The notes beneath the pieces are model-generated. The model saw only the letters and a list, made by a program, of their open reading frames with translations, was not told the DNA's origin and searched no databases. From Novosphingobium malaysiense (GTDB lineage: Bacteria > Pseudomonadota > Alphaproteobacteria > Sphingomonadales > Sphingomonadaceae), in NCBI RefSeq assembly GCF_000802225.1, contig NZ_JTDI01000004.1, positions 1 through 64,000 of the forward strand: 64,000 bases of DNA, written 5' to 3'. Positions 11,226-20,714 of this stretch are shown here, piece by piece. Within the stretch, counting starts at the first letter, position 1, and every line of letters begins with the position of its first letter. A program made the position numbers and the translations under genes.

Positions 11226-11771
11226 TCAAATCATGCCCCGGCCGTCGACCGAAACCGAGCGGATCCGGCCGCTGTCGTCGACACTGCAGGCAAAGTCGCG
11301 CCCGTCCGCGAGACGCCCTTCGACGCTGTAACGCTCCCCGTAGCGCCGCACGTTATCGACGGTGTCGACGTCGCGCTCGTTGCGCTCCAGTTCGTCCGAG
11401 CAAGCGTCCACGGCGGCATCGAAGCTGCCGGCCGCAACCGGGCCATCGGGATAGTCGCCGCGCTCGTAGTCACGCGAAGGGGATTCCGCATAGCCGGGAT
11501 CGCGATCGTCGTAATCGGGACCACCGGGATAGCGCGCGCGCTCGTCTCGACCCTTGTCGCGGCTGGATTTGCTCGCAGCGGTGGCGATGGCTGCAATGCC
11601 ACCGACGATAAGTAGACCGGCGAGCACATCGCCACCGTCGATGCCGTCATGGTGACGATGGTGGTGGCGTCCCCAGTGGCCGTAGCCGCGGGCGAACACC
11701 GGGGTGGCCGTCATGGAAAACGCCGCGAGAGCGGCAAGCGAAGCAGCGGTACGCGAACGGAAGTATTTCAT
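11226..11771 (-). CDS. Exported glycine-zipper protein, paralogue of the adjacent upstream gene
   Basis: This 181-residue protein has no function I recognise. The signal peptide (KYFRSRTAASLAALAAFSMT, ending ATPVFARG) is followed by a His-rich patch (HHHRHHDG) and a glycine/alanine hydrophobic segment GIDGGDVLAGLLIVGGIAAI. The charged C-terminal half has two Cys (CSDEL, FACSVDD). The order and the zipper are shared with the neighbouring 11880-12473 gene, so the two arose by tandem duplication. The C-terminal SFDAAVDACSDE and RIRSVSVDG segments correspond to VERCVSVV and RIRDIDFKG in the partner. I used ATG 11771, with GGGA nine bases upstream. A periplasmic or membrane-associated location is likely. 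Confidence 0.75.
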   Translation of the reverse strand: MKYFRSRTAASLAALAAFSMTATPVFARGYGHWGRHHHRHHDGIDGGDVLAGLLIVGGIAAIATAASKSSRDKGRDERARYPGGPDYDDRDPGYAESPSRDYERGDYPDGPVAAGSFDAAVDACSDELERNERDVDTVDNVRRYGERYSVEGRLADGRDFACSVDDSGRIRSVSVDGRGMI

Positions 11772-11879
11772 CGATGGTTGTCCCATGACCGGCGCGCACG
11801 ATCCGCGCCGACTACGACAGGAAGACGATAGGCGGCTCATGCTTTCTTCGGCATGAACCGCCCGTCCTCTCAAATCGGA

Positions 11880-12473
11880 TCACAGTCCGCGGATACCCTT
11901 GAAATCGATATCCCTGATGCGGCCGCGATAATCGACCTTGCATTCGAACCTGCCCGAATCGTACCCGCGCAGTGAATGGTTCCAGCCGCGATGGTCGCGG
12001 TCCCATCCGTAACCGTAATCGCGGTCACCGCGGCGCCAGTGGCGTCCCATGGTATTCACGGCGATACGGCCCTTGATCTTGTATCCGTAACGCTTGCGGT
12101 CGACCTTGCGGATGTCGGTTACCTTCGCTCGGCCGCCATAGCTGTAGCGGTTGGCCGTGCGCGTGACGACCGACACACACCGTTCGACGGCATCGCGCGG
12201 ACGCAGACCGCGGCGGTAGTCGTATCGCCCATAGCGGTCGTATCGATCGTCGTGGCGGCGGTCCCAGCGGCCGTCATAGCGATAGCGATCCCGGTCGTTG
12301 TCGCTGGCGGCCGCCGCAATGGCAGCGATACCACCGATCACAACGGCACCCGCAATGACATCGCCGGCGTCGATGCCGCCGTCACGATCGCGCGCTAATG
12401 CCGGAGTGGCCGCCGAAACCGCCATGGCACCGGCGGCGGCGGTCCCGATCAGAGTCTTTGTAAACGTCTGCAT
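11880..12473 (-). CDS. Exported glycine-zipper protein with Arg/Asp/Tyr-rich linker
   Basis: This 197-residue protein starts with a clear signal peptide (QTFTKTLIGTAAAGAMAVSA, cleaved near TPALA-RD). A GIDAGDVIAGAVVIGGIAAI zipper follows, then a low-complexity stretch dense in Arg, Asp and Tyr (roughly 60-95), and a C-terminal domain with paired Cys (RCVSVV and FECKVDY). It is the larger member of the tandem pair with 11226-11771 and lies upstream in the same direction, with 108 bases between them. The upstream region 12474-12586 shows no clear promoter to me. Similar small glycine-zipper proteins are common in sphingomonads, but I know of no assigned role. An outer-membrane or periplasmic structural job is a guess. 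Confidence 0.75.
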   Translation of the reverse strand: MQTFTKTLIGTAAAGAMAVSAATPALARDRDGGIDAGDVIAGAVVIGGIAAIAAAASDNDRDRYRYDGRWDRRHDDRYDRYGRYDYRRGLRPRDAVERCVSVVTRTANRYSYGGRAKVTDIRKVDRKRYGYKIKGRIAVNTMGRHWRRGDRDYGYGWDRDHRGWNHSLRGYDSGRFECKVDYRGRIRDIDFKGIRGL

Positions 12474-12586
12474 GGCTCTTGTTCCTCTCAACACCCGGGA
12501 CGGAATGTCCCGCGATGGTCCCTTTTTACAAAAAGGGCCGTGAGAAGAGCCTGAACCCTATCTACAGACTTCGTTCATAATTTAGA

Positions 12587-14749
12587 CTACTTTTCTGAAC
12601 GCGGTTGCCAATCGAGCGACAGCCCGGTCCATTGCGCCAGGAAAGCAAGGATATCAGCGCCTTCCTCGATCGCCTTGTCGGTCGGCTTGCCCGATCCATG
12701 CCCTGCCCGCGTTTCGATGCGGATGAGACGCGGCTTGTCGCCAAGATCCGCTGCCTGGAGCGCCGCAGTATACTTGAACGAGTGGCCTGGTACGACGCGA
12801 TCGTCAGTGTCGGCAGTGGTCACCAGGATCGCCGGATAGTCCACCCCGTCGTGAATATTGTGATAGGGCGAGTAGCCGCGCAGGATCCGGAAATCCGCCT
12901 CCCGATCCGGATAACCGTAGTCATCCACCCAGTAGCGCCCCGCCGTGAAGCGATCGAAGCGCAGCATGTCCATCACGCCCACCTGCGCCACCGCCGCCGC
13001 AAACAGGTCCGGCCGCTGGTTGACGACGGCCCCGACCAGCAGGCCGCCATTGGAGCCGCCCTGGATGGCAAGTCCGTCCTTCTTCGCGATGCCCTGCGCG
13101 ACGAGGAACTCGCCGGCAGCGATGAAATCGTCGAAGACGTTCTGCTTGTTCTCCCGCCTACCGGCATCGTGCCATTCGCGCCCGTATTCGCCGCCGCCTC
13201 GCAGGTTGGCCAGCGCAAAGGCGCCGCCTGCTTCCAGCCAGGCCATGCGTGTTGCCGAAAACCCGGGCGTCAGCGCAACGTCGAAGCCACCATATCCATA
13301 GAGCAATGTGGGCACCGGCTTGCCTGCCTCTGCAATAGCCTTGCTGCGCACGATGAACATCGGCACGCGGGTTCCGTCCCGGGACGTGTAGAAGCGCTGC
13401 TCCACCAGATAGGCGCCGGGATCGTAGCAAAGGCTGGGTTCTGCAAACGGCATGCTTTCCCCGGTCCGTATGTTCATCCGATAGATCGAGGCCGGACAAT
13501 TGAAGCTGGTGAAAGCGTAGAAAGTCTCCGCGTCGCCGGGCTTCCCCCGAAAACCGGACGCGGTACCGATGCCGTTCAAGGCCAGCGTCCGTCCGGGAGA
13601 GCCGTCCAGCCCGATGATCTCCGCATGGCTGGCGGCATCGCGCATATAATTGAGCACGAGTTGGTCACCGACGATGCCCGCCCGCTCCAGAATGTCGGTC
13701 CGTTCCGGCACGATCTCCGTCCAATCCGGAGACGGGTCCGCGAGATCGATGGACACGAGCCGATAGCGCGGTGCATCCCTGTTGGTCACGAACCACAGGT
13801 GTTGCCCTGCGCCCTCGACCAGTTTCCAGTCGTCTTCAAAACCGGTAACCAGAGGCTGCGCCTTCCACCCGTCGCGTTTGCGATGGGCCAGGTCGATCAC
13901 ATGGACTTCATAGCGCGCATCGGTACCGACATGGCTCGTGATCACCACGAGGCGACCATCCTGCGTGACCCTTGCGGAATGGCCGTAGTCGGGGTGGTCG
14001 GGGGTCGCGTAGACACGTTCATCGGCGTCCTGCGGCGTGCCGAGGCGATGGAAGTACACCGCCTGATCGTAGTTGAGCGACTGAAACGCGGCGCCCTCTT
14101 CAGGCGCGGGGAAACGCGAATAGAGGAAGCCCTCCTCGCCCACCCACGCCAGCGCTGTGAACTTCGCCCAGCGGATCTCGTCGGCCAGCGTTTCGCCGCT
14201 CTTGACGTCGAGCACCCGCAGGATGCGCCAGTCGGTGCCGCCATCCTGCACGCTGTAGAGAAGGTAGCGGCCGTGTTCCGAAGGCTCCCAGGCATCTAGC
14301 GCCGTTGCCCCGTCCTTGGCCCATGCATTGGGATCGAGCAGCAGCCGGGGATCACCGTCCAGCCCCTTGCGCACGAAGAGCTGCGCCTGCGGCTGCAGCC
14401 CGGTATTCCGCGTGTAGAAATAGCGCTTGCCCGCCTTCGTCGGCAGACCGAAGCGTTCAAAGTCCATGAACGCCCGGATGCGCTCGGCAAAACGGGCTCG
14501 GTGGGGAAGACTGTCGAGGTAGCTTTCGGTGACAGCATTCTCGCGCGCGACCCAGTCGGCCACTTCGGGCGCGTTGCGCACGTCGGCCTCGAGCCAGCGA
14601 TAGGGGTCGGCGATATGTTCGCCGAAGTGATCTTCGACGATGCTATCGCGGCGGGTCTCGGGATAGGTAATTTCGGGCATGGGTTCAGCCGTAATGGGGC
14701 CGGCTAGAGCCAGCGACAAGCCCCCGACCAGCCACCACAGGCGGTTCAT
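12587..14749 (-). CDS. Prolyl oligopeptidase family (S9A) serine peptidase, exported
   Basis: A 720-residue enzyme with the two-part S9A layout: an N-terminal beta-propeller (about 75-440) that gates access and a C-terminal alpha/beta hydrolase. The nucleophile is Ser566 in GGSNGG, the acid lies in DTDDRVVP near 647, and the base is His684 in RAGHGSG. It would cut peptides on the carboxyl side of proline. The N-terminus (NRLWWLVGGLSLALAGPIT, AEP) is a signal peptide, so it acts in the periplasm. ATG 14749 follows GGGAGAG; the frame remains open upstream through the terminator of the rplQ operon, which cannot be coding. That terminator separates it from the ribosomal genes. Confidence 0.92.
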   Translation of the reverse strand: MNRLWWLVGGLSLALAGPITAEPMPEITYPETRRDSIVEDHFGEHIADPYRWLEADVRNAPEVADWVARENAVTESYLDSLPHRARFAERIRAFMDFERFGLPTKAGKRYFYTRNTGLQPQAQLFVRKGLDGDPRLLLDPNAWAKDGATALDAWEPSEHGRYLLYSVQDGGTDWRILRVLDVKSGETLADEIRWAKFTALAWVGEEGFLYSRFPAPEEGAAFQSLNYDQAVYFHRLGTPQDADERVYATPDHPDYGHSARVTQDGRLVVITSHVGTDARYEVHVIDLAHRKRDGWKAQPLVTGFEDDWKLVEGAGQHLWFVTNRDAPRYRLVSIDLADPSPDWTEIVPERTDILERAGIVGDQLVLNYMRDAASHAEIIGLDGSPGRTLALNGIGTASGFRGKPGDAETFYAFTSFNCPASIYRMNIRTGESMPFAEPSLCYDPGAYLVEQRFYTSRDGTRVPMFIVRSKAIAEAGKPVPTLLYGYGGFDVALTPGFSATRMAWLEAGGAFALANLRGGGEYGREWHDAGRRENKQNVFDDFIAAGEFLVAQGIAKKDGLAIQGGSNGGLLVGAVVNQRPDLFAAAVAQVGVMDMLRFDRFTAGRYWVDDYGYPDREADFRILRGYSPYHNIHDGVDYPAILVTTADTDDRVVPGHSFKYTAALQAADLGDKPRLIRIETRAGHGSGKPTDKAIEEGADILAFLAQWTGLSLDWQPRSEK

Positions 14750-14765
14750 CCATCTCTCCCAACGC

Positions 14766-14802
14766 AAAAGCGGCCGCGAGCCTAGCACTCGCGACCGCTT
14801 TT
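14766..14802 (-). terminator. Rho-independent terminator of the rpsM-rplQ operon
   Basis: Two 15-base arms (14766-14780 and 14788-14802) pair completely, with one G-U wobble, around a 7-base loop. The stem ends in a run of T on the minus strand. It begins 24 bases beyond the rplQ stop and separates the ribosomal operon from the S9 peptidase gene. Confidence 0.9.
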
Positions 14803-14825
14803 CGTAATCCTTACGGACGTAAGGC

Positions 14826-15248
14826 TCAGGCCTCTGCGTATTCCTCGGTCTCTGCTTCGACCGGACCGGAATCCTGACCCTTGGCATCGGTGTCGCGGTC
14901 GACCAGTTCGATGATCGCGATCGGGGCGGCGTCCGAAGCGCGGATGCCGGCCTTGATGATACGGGTATAGCCGCCGTTGCGACCGGCGTAGCGCTCGGCC
15001 AAAACGTCGAACAGCTTCTTTTCCTGCGTCTCGTCCATCAGACGCGAATGCGCGAGACGACGGTTCGACAGGCCGCCACGCTTGGCAAGCGTGATAAGCT
15101 TCTCGACGTAGGGGCGCAGTTCCTTGGCCTTGGCCGTAGTAGTCTGGATCTGCTCGTGCTTGATGAGCGCGGCTGCCATGTTGCGCAGCAGGGCGGCGCG
15201 GTGGCTCGAGGTGCGCTGCAGCTTACGCTGGCCGTACTTGTGACGCAT
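14826..15248 (-). CDS. rplQ: 50S ribosomal protein L17
   Basis: 140 residues, slightly longer than the 127 of E. coli. The family N-terminus [20 protein letters not shown] is present, as is the [17 protein letters not shown] helix. An acidic tail ([13 protein letters not shown]) accounts for the extra length. L17 binds 23S rRNA near the exit tunnel. It is the last gene of the alpha operon, 123 bases after rpoA, with a strong terminator right behind it. Confidence 0.98.
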   Translation of the reverse strand: MRHKYGQRKLQRTSSHRAALLRNMAAALIKHEQIQTTTAKAKELRPYVEKLITLAKRGGLSNRRLAHSRLMDETQEKKLFDVLAERYAGRNGGYTRIIKAGIRASDAAPIAIIELVDRDTDAKGQDSGPVEAETEEYAEA

Positions 15249-15371
15249 TGTACTTTCTCCGTTCGTAGGGGGCCCGTGTGAGGTAGCCCGATCCTGGTGG
15301 CCGTTTCACGGGTCGCCACCCTTCACCCGAATACGACGATCCCGACCGAAGCCGGGATCGCACGTGTCTGG

Positions 15372-16436
15372 TTAGCCCAGCAGCTCCTGTTCGAGCTTCT
15401 TGGCCATCTCTTCGATGTTCTCGGGCGGCCAGCCCGGGATGTCCATGCCGAGGCGCAGGCCCATTGAGGAAAGGACTTCCTTGATCTCGTTGAGCGACTT
15501 GCGGCCGAAGTTCGGCGTACGGAGCATCTCGGCCTCGGTCTTCTGGACCAGGTCGCCGATGTAGATGATGTTGTCGTTCTTGAGGCAGTTCGCCGAACGG
15601 ACCGACAGTTCCAGCTCGTCGACCTTCTTGAGAAGGTAACGGTTGAGCTGGTTGGCATCGCTCTCTTCCGGAGCGGCGCCACCGGCAGCCACACCGACCA
15701 TCGGCGAAGCGCCGACCGGGGCGATGTCCTCGAAGTGGACGAACAGCGCCAGCTGGTCCTGAAGAATGCGCGCGGCATAGGCCACGGCGTCTTCCGGCGA
15801 GACGGTGCCGTCGGTTTCGACCGTGAGGCTCAGCTTGTCGAAGTCGAGCTCCTGACCAATACGGGCGTTCTCGACCTTGTAGCTGACCTGACGCACCGGC
15901 GAGTAGAGCGAGTCGACCGGGATGAGACCGATCGGAGCGTCCACCGGACGGTTGCCGACGGCGGGCACGTAGCCCTTGCCGGTGTCGGCGGTCAGTTCCA
16001 TGTTCAGCGTCGCGCCCTCGTCGAGGTGGCAGATGACGAGGTCCTTGTTCATGACCTCGATGTCACCCGAAACGGCGATGTCGCCAGCCTTCACCTCGGC
16101 CGGGCCGGTGGCGGAAAGCTGAAGACGCTTGGGGCCTTCGCCCTGCATCTTGAGTGCGATCTGCTTGACGTTCAGGACGATGTCGGTGACGTCTTCACGC
16201 ACGCCGGCAAGCGACGAGAACTCGTGAAGGACATTCTCGATCTTGATCGAGGTGATCGCCGCGCCCTGGAGCGAAGACAGAAGAACGCGCCGCAGCGCGT
16301 TACCGAGCGTGAGGCCAAAGCCGCGCTCGAGAGGTTCGGCAACGAAAGTCGCCTTCAGCTTGGGGTCTGGTCCCGGCTTGATCTCAAGGCTATTCGGCTT
16401 CTTGAGTTCCTGCCAGTTCTTGATGTTGACAGTCAT
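15372..16436 (-). CDS. rpoA: RNA polymerase alpha subunit
   Basis: 354 residues. The N-terminal assembly domain (about 1-235) includes the dimer motif [21 protein letters not shown] flexible linker follows ([16 protein letters not shown], near 250), then the C-terminal domain that contacts UP elements and regulators ([19 protein letters not shown] and [16 protein letters not shown]). It nucleates core polymerase assembly. It sits between rpsK and rplQ as in other proteobacteria. The ATG has a GGGGA ribosome site in the 111-base gap. The tail beyond the last helix ([18 protein letters not shown]) is a little longer than in E. coli. Confidence 0.99.
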   Translation of the reverse strand: MTVNIKNWQELKKPNSLEIKPGPDPKLKATFVAEPLERGFGLTLGNALRRVLLSSLQGAAITSIKIENVLHEFSSLAGVREDVTDIVLNVKQIALKMQGEGPKRLQLSATGPAEVKAGDIAVSGDIEVMNKDLVICHLDEGATLNMELTADTGKGYVPAVGNRPVDAPIGLIPVDSLYSPVRQVSYKVENARIGQELDFDKLSLTVETDGTVSPEDAVAYAARILQDQLALFVHFEDIAPVGASPMVGVAAGGAAPEESDANQLNRYLLKKVDELELSVRSANCLKNDNIIYIGDLVQKTEAEMLRTPNFGRKSLNEIKEVLSSMGLRLGMDIPGWPPENIEEMAKKLEQELLG

Positions 16437-16547
16437 GGACTTCCCCTGGGATTTCGATGGCGGTTACATCCCAAAGCCTGGTGGAAAGGCCCGGGATGTT
16501 CCGAAATAACCGAGCAACGACCGGTTCGTTGCTCGGCAAAGACTCGA

Positions 16548-16937
16548 TCAGACGCGGCGGCGCTTCGAGGGACGGACGCCGTTGTGCGGAATCGGCGTAA
16601 CGTCGCGAATCGAGGTAATGGTGAAGCCCACGGCCTGCAGAGCGCGAAGAGCGCTCTCACGGCCCGAACCGGGACCCTTCACCTCGACTTCCAGGGTGCG
16701 CACGCCGTGCTCGGCGGCCTTCTTGCCCGCGTCGTCGGCTGCGACCTGGGCGGCATAGGGAGTCGACTTGCGGCTGCCCTTGAAGCCCATCATGCCGGCC
16801 GAGGACCACGAAATCGCGTTGCCCTGGGCGTCGGTGATGGTCACCATGGTGTTGTTGAAGCTGGCATTCACATGCGCGATGCCACTGGTGATGTTCTTGC
16901 GTTCGCGGCGCTTAATGCGCTGAGGTTCGCGTGCCAT
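16548..16937 (-). CDS. rpsK: 30S ribosomal protein S11
   Basis: 129 residues, the same length as in E. coli. The diagnostic [19 protein letters not shown] and the C-terminal [15 protein letters not shown] are intact. S11 lies on the 30S platform and touches mRNA near the E site. It lies 54 bases after rpsM. Confidence 0.98.
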   Translation of the reverse strand: MAREPQRIKRRERKNITSGIAHVNASFNNTMVTITDAQGNAISWSSAGMMGFKGSRKSTPYAAQVAADDAGKKAAEHGVRTLEVEVKGPGSGRESALRALQAVGFTITSIRDVTPIPHNGVRPSKRRRV

Positions 16938-16991
16938 ATCCGTGTATCCTGTCGATAAATCGCTGCAAAGACCGGTGACCGGCCGAGCGGC

Positions 16992-17360
16992 TTACTTCTT
17001 CTTGCCGGCGATCGGCTTGGCCTTGCCCTTGCGGGTGCGCGCATTGGTGTGCGTGCGCTGGCCGCGAACCGGGAGCCCCTTGCGGTGACGCAGGCCGCGG
17101 TAGCAGGCGAGGTCCATCAGGCGCTTGATGTTCATCGCGGTTTCGCGACGAAGATCGCCTTCGACCAGATGATCGGCATCGATGGTCTCGCGGATCTGGA
17201 GGACTTCGGCGTCCGACAGGTCCTGAACGCGGCGGCTGTGATCGATCCCGAGCTTGTCGGCGATCTGCACGGCCTTAGTGCGACCGATACCATGGATATA
17301 CGTGAGCGCGATGATAACGCGCTTGTTGGTGGGGATATTTACCCCGGCAATACGAGCCAC
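16992..17360 (-). CDS. rpsM: 30S ribosomal protein S13
   Basis: 122 residues. The N-terminus [20 protein letters not shown], the helix-two-turn-helix and the basic tail ([20 protein letters not shown]) that reaches toward P-site tRNA are all present. It opens the alpha operon. Unlike the usual alphaproteobacterial order it does not directly follow adk: an SRPBCC gene and a 319-base gap lie between, and a good promoter is found in that gap. Confidence 0.98.
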   Translation of the reverse strand: MARIAGVNIPTNKRVIIALTYIHGIGRTKAVQIADKLGIDHSRRVQDLSDAEVLQIRETIDADHLVEGDLRRETAMNIKRLMDLACYRGLRHRKGLPVRGQRTHTNARTRKGKAKPIAGKKK

Positions 17361-17527
17361 TTAATTCTCCATGCTCCACAGAGGCACACGCTTCGCGGCC
17401 CCTATCTCAACGCTTGACACCCGAACCACACGAAACGGCAAAAGTCCGGTTTGGCTTCTCAGGCAGTGCGATGAAGCACGATAAGCCTGGGCCATCCGGA
17501 ACTGCCGAAGCTGACGAGTGAAGGGCG

Positions 17528-17556
17528 CGCTTAGAATGATTCGCAGGGGGTGTCAA
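17528..17556 (-). promoter_or_regulatory. Promoter for rpsM-rpsK-rpoA-rplQ
   Basis: On the minus strand TTGACA (17556-17551) and TAAGCG (17533-17528) are 17 bases apart, followed by a GC-rich discriminator (CGCCC). The first gene downstream is rpsM, about 160 bases away. The remaining part of the 17361-17679 gap is leader with some short inverted repeats and no coding frame that I trust. The same -10 occurs in the promoter-like site far upstream of rpsL. Confidence 0.6.
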
Positions 17557-17679
17557 CGCCTGCGAAACGGGAAATTGGCCCACCTGCCAAAATCGACAGA
17601 GGGGCAAGCAAAAAGATGTGACCAAACTTTAACGCAAGTCGGTGCGGCAGTCAAAACAACACACCGCATTGCAGCGCGT

Positions 17680-18399
17680 TCAACGCCCGATGACCTCCTT
17701 GCCGTCCACCTCGGGCGGGTTCTCGGGCAGCGGAAGCACGCCGGGGATGGCATCCGACTTCGGTAGCGGCGAGGCCTCCTGCGCTGCGGTCTCGTCCGGC
17801 ATCGGGAACGCCGCCTCGAACGCCCCGCCAAACTTCGCCGCATAACCGCGCAACTGCTCGCCCAGCATCTGGTCGACCGCCCCCGCCAGCTTGTCGAAGG
17901 CCGTGCGGGAATATCCGCCGACAACGTACTCCAGGAGCAGTTGCGTCTTTTCACCGTCGGCTTCGGGCCTCAGCTGGATGGTCATGGTGCCGCCAAGCGC
18001 ATCGCCCTGCAACGGGCCGAGCGCCCCCACCATCCGAAGCACGCGCGGCCGCTCGATATAGACGACACGCATGTGCTCGACGCTGCCGCGCGGCGCTGCG
18101 CGCGGAGACGTCTCGTTGGGGAGCACTTCGCAGAAGCACCCTCCAGCCTTCGGGTCGATCGAGAGATTGGCCGCATCACCCGACCAGGTGTGATCCGAGT
18201 CCCACCATTCGGCCGGCTTGAGCAGCGTGGCCCATGCCTCGTCCGGAGCAACCGGCACTTCGACAAGGTGCTGCACGACGAAACCGCGGTCGGAAACGCT
18301 TGCGACCTTCGCCGCAGCAGGAACACTGACAGCTCCCATCGCAGCGACGCAAAGGCCGCCGAGCAGCGCCCTGGTGGCAATGCGCTTGATCGGAATCAT
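17680..18399 (-). CDS. Exported SRPBCC-family protein
   Basis: 239 residues. The signal peptide (IPIKRIATRALLGGLCVAAM, cleaved near VPAAA) is followed by an SRPBCC (START/Bet v1) helix-grip domain, recognisable from VAPDEAWATLLKPAEWW, GCFCEVLP and LLEYVVGGYSRTAFDKLAGAVDQML. A C-terminal Pro-rich tail (SPLPKSDAIPGVLPLPENPP) follows. Such domains bind hydrophobic ligands; secretion suggests a periplasmic lipid or aromatic carrier, but this is a guess. I used ATG 18399, where the signal peptide begins. The gene is placed between adk and rpsM, where other alphaproteobacteria usually have nothing. It lies 62 bases after adk on the same strand and may be read as the last gene of the spc transcript. 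Confidence 0.8.
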   Translation of the reverse strand: MIPIKRIATRALLGGLCVAAMGAVSVPAAAKVASVSDRGFVVQHLVEVPVAPDEAWATLLKPAEWWDSDHTWSGDAANLSIDPKAGGCFCEVLPNETSPRAAPRGSVEHMRVVYIERPRVLRMVGALGPLQGDALGGTMTIQLRPEADGEKTQLLLEYVVGGYSRTAFDKLAGAVDQMLGEQLRGYAAKFGGAFEAAFPMPDETAAQEASPLPKSDAIPGVLPLPENPPEVDGKEVIGR

Positions 18400-18461
18400 C
18401 GCCGTCTCCCTCGACCTGTCCAAATCCTCGGCCCGAAGCCCGGGGCATCTCGGCAATCGCG

Positions 18462-19109
18462 TCAGGAGGCGAGGATCGCCTCGATCGCGGCCGTGACGTC
18501 GTCCATGTCCGCCATGCCGTCGACCTTGTGAACGATCCCGCGGGCTTCGTAGATCGGCAGGATCGGAGCGGTCTTAGCACGATACTCCGCCAGGCGCGTG
18601 CGCACCGTCTCGGCGTTGTCGTCCGGACGACGCTTGAATTCGGTGCCGCCGCACTTGTCGCAGGTACCCGGAATCTTGGGTTGTTCGAACTTGTCGTGAT
18701 AGCCCTTGCCGCACGTGGCGCAGGTAAAGCGCCCGGTGATGCGCTCGACCAGCGCCTCCTCGTCCACTTCCAGCTCGATCACATGATCGAGCTTGCGGTC
18801 GCGATCAGCCAGAATTCCGTCGAGCGTTTCAGCCTGGGCGGCCGTTCGGGGATAGCCATCGAAGATGGCGCCGACATCGACACCCATCGCATCGAGTTCG
18901 TCACCGATCAGGGCCGAGACGATACCGTCCGAGACCAGTTCACCCCGATCCATCACGGCCTTGGCCTCAAGCCCGGTCGGCGTTCCCGCCTTGACGGCGG
19001 CGCGGAGCATGTCGCCGGTCGAGAGCTGGCGCATGCCGTGCTTCTCTACCAGACGCTGGGCCTGGGTTCCCTTGCCCGCCCCCGGCGGCCCCAGCAGAAT
19101 GATATTCAC
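18462..19109 (-). CDS. adk: Adenylate kinase
   Basis: 215 residues. The P-loop GPPGAGKGT (7-15), the NMP-binding DGYPRTAAQAETL and the LID domain are present. The LID carries four Cys in two CxxC pairs (FTCATCGK and GTCDKCGG), the zinc-binding arrangement of Gram-positive-type LIDs that is also frequent in alphaproteobacteria, in place of the His/Ser/Asp/Thr set of E. coli. It interconverts ATP and AMP with two ADP in the cytoplasm. It follows secY by 45 bases, the standard alphaproteobacterial order. Confidence 0.98.
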   Translation of the reverse strand: MNIILLGPPGAGKGTQAQRLVEKHGMRQLSTGDMLRAAVKAGTPTGLEAKAVMDRGELVSDGIVSALIGDELDAMGVDVGAIFDGYPRTAAQAETLDGILADRDRKLDHVIELEVDEEALVERITGRFTCATCGKGYHDKFEQPKIPGTCDKCGGTEFKRRPDDNAETVRTRLAEYRAKTAPILPIYEARGIVHKVDGMADMDDVTAAIEAILAS

Positions 19110-19154
19110 GCTTTACCCCTCAATATGCCCTATCGCCGGCTGCGGCTCGTGGCC

Positions 19155-20522
19155 TCAGCGCATGCGGCCTTTCAGTTTCGCCTTCTTTATGAGGTCGCCG
19201 TACTGGTGCGCCAGCAGGTGCGACTGAATCTGCGTGATCGTATCCACAGTCACGTTGACGACGATCAGCAGACTGGTGCCACCCATGAACAGGAGCGGCA
19301 AGCCCGTCATCGACAGGAAGTACTCAGGAACCGTGCAGACGATGGTCAGGTAGATCGCGCCGATCACCGTCACGCGCGTCAGGACGTAATCGAGGTACTC
19401 AGCCGTCCGGGCCCCGGGCCGGATGCCCGGGATAAAGCCGCCGTTCTTCTTGAGGTTCTCGGCGGTCTCTTCCGGATTGAACACGACGGCCGTGTAGAAG
19501 AAGCTGAAGAAGATGATACCCGCTGCGTAGAGCAGCATGTAGAGCGGCTTGCCGTGGCCCAGGTACTGGTTAAGCGTAACCACGAACTGCCCCATCGTCG
19601 ATTCCGGGCTCAGCGAGTTGCCGGCGAACTGGGTGATGGTCAGCGGCAGCAGCAGCAACGAGCTCGCGAAGATCGGAGGAATGACGCCAGCGGTGTTGAG
19701 CTTGAGCGGCAGGTGGCTGCGATCGGCCTGCATCATGCCGCGCTGGGTGGCGCGCTTGGGATACTGGATCAGCAGACGGCGGGTCGCGCGCTCGAAGAAG
19801 CAGATCAACAGGATCATGGCGATGATCAGCGCGATCAGCGAAATAATCAGTACCGAGCCGGTATCGCCCGCACTGTAAGCCTGCCCCAGGTTGGCTGCGA
19901 ACGTCGGCATCTGGGCGACAATGCCGGCCATGATGATCAGCGAAACACCGTTACCGATGCCGCGCGAAGTGATCTGCTCACCCAACCACAGCAGGAACAT
20001 CGTGCCGCCGACCAGCGAAATCACCGCGCCGATGCGGAACATGTAGCCCGGGTCGACGACCGCCTGCATACCGCTCGACGCGCCGTAGGCCTCGAGGCTG
20101 ACGGCCAGGAAGTAGCCCTGCAGCGCGCAGAGACCGACCGTGCCGTAGCGCGTATACTGGTTGAGTTTCTTGCGGCCGGCCTCGCCTTCCTTCTTCAGCG
20201 CCATCAGCGCCGGATGAAGCGAAGCGGCCAGCTGCACCACGATCGAGGCGGTGATGTAGGGCATCACGCCTAGCGCGATCAGGCTCATGCGCGAGAGCGA
20301 ACCGCCCGAGAAAGTGTTGAACAGATCGAGGATACCGCCCTGCGTCTGCGAGTAGAGCGATTCGAGGATGAGCGGGTTCACACCCGGCAGCGGCACGAAG
20401 CTCAGGAAGCGAAACACGATCAGCGCACCGATGGTAAACCAGATGCGCTTCTTGAGCTCGGTCGCCTTTGAAAAGTTGGCCAGGCTAAGCGAGCTGGCGA
20501 TGTTGTCGGCGCGGGAAGCCAT
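19155..20522 (-). CDS. secY: Preprotein translocase subunit SecY
   Basis: 455 residues with ten transmembrane segments. It forms the protein-conducting channel with SecE and SecG. Family marks include the start ASRADNIASSLSLANFSKAT, the plug-side FVPLPGVNP, IMPYITASIV-like sequence (GVMPYITASIVVQLA) and the ribosome/SecA-binding cytosolic loop PGIRPGARTAEYL. I used ATG 20522; 32 further in-frame residues upstream do not resemble SecY. It lies after rplO, with a 192-base gap holding no clear terminator. No rpmJ follows secY, unlike E. coli. Confidence 0.98.
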   Translation of the reverse strand: MASRADNIASSLSLANFSKATELKKRIWFTIGALIVFRFLSFVPLPGVNPLILESLYSQTQGGILDLFNTFSGGSLSRMSLIALGVMPYITASIVVQLAASLHPALMALKKEGEAGRKKLNQYTRYGTVGLCALQGYFLAVSLEAYGASSGMQAVVDPGYMFRIGAVISLVGGTMFLLWLGEQITSRGIGNGVSLIIMAGIVAQMPTFAANLGQAYSAGDTGSVLIISLIALIIAMILLICFFERATRRLLIQYPKRATQRGMMQADRSHLPLKLNTAGVIPPIFASSLLLLPLTITQFAGNSLSPESTMGQFVVTLNQYLGHGKPLYMLLYAAGIIFFSFFYTAVVFNPEETAENLKKNGGFIPGIRPGARTAEYLDYVLTRVTVIGAIYLTIVCTVPEYFLSMTGLPLLFMGGTSLLIVVNVTVDTITQIQSHLLAHQYGDLIKKAKLKGRMR

Positions 20523-20714
20523 GACTTGGGAAATGCCTCGAATTGTCTTGTCGGATTCGCCCTTAGCGACTGGCGTCTGCCTTGTCGAACCCCGGAACGG
20601 AACTGGCCATATAGACATTCGTGGAATGTCTGAAAGACCTGTACCCGGAAAAGCACAGGAGGGCGAAGCGCCGTGCGCCCGCCCTCCTGCCTAATTCACT
20701 CGAACCACGCGGGC

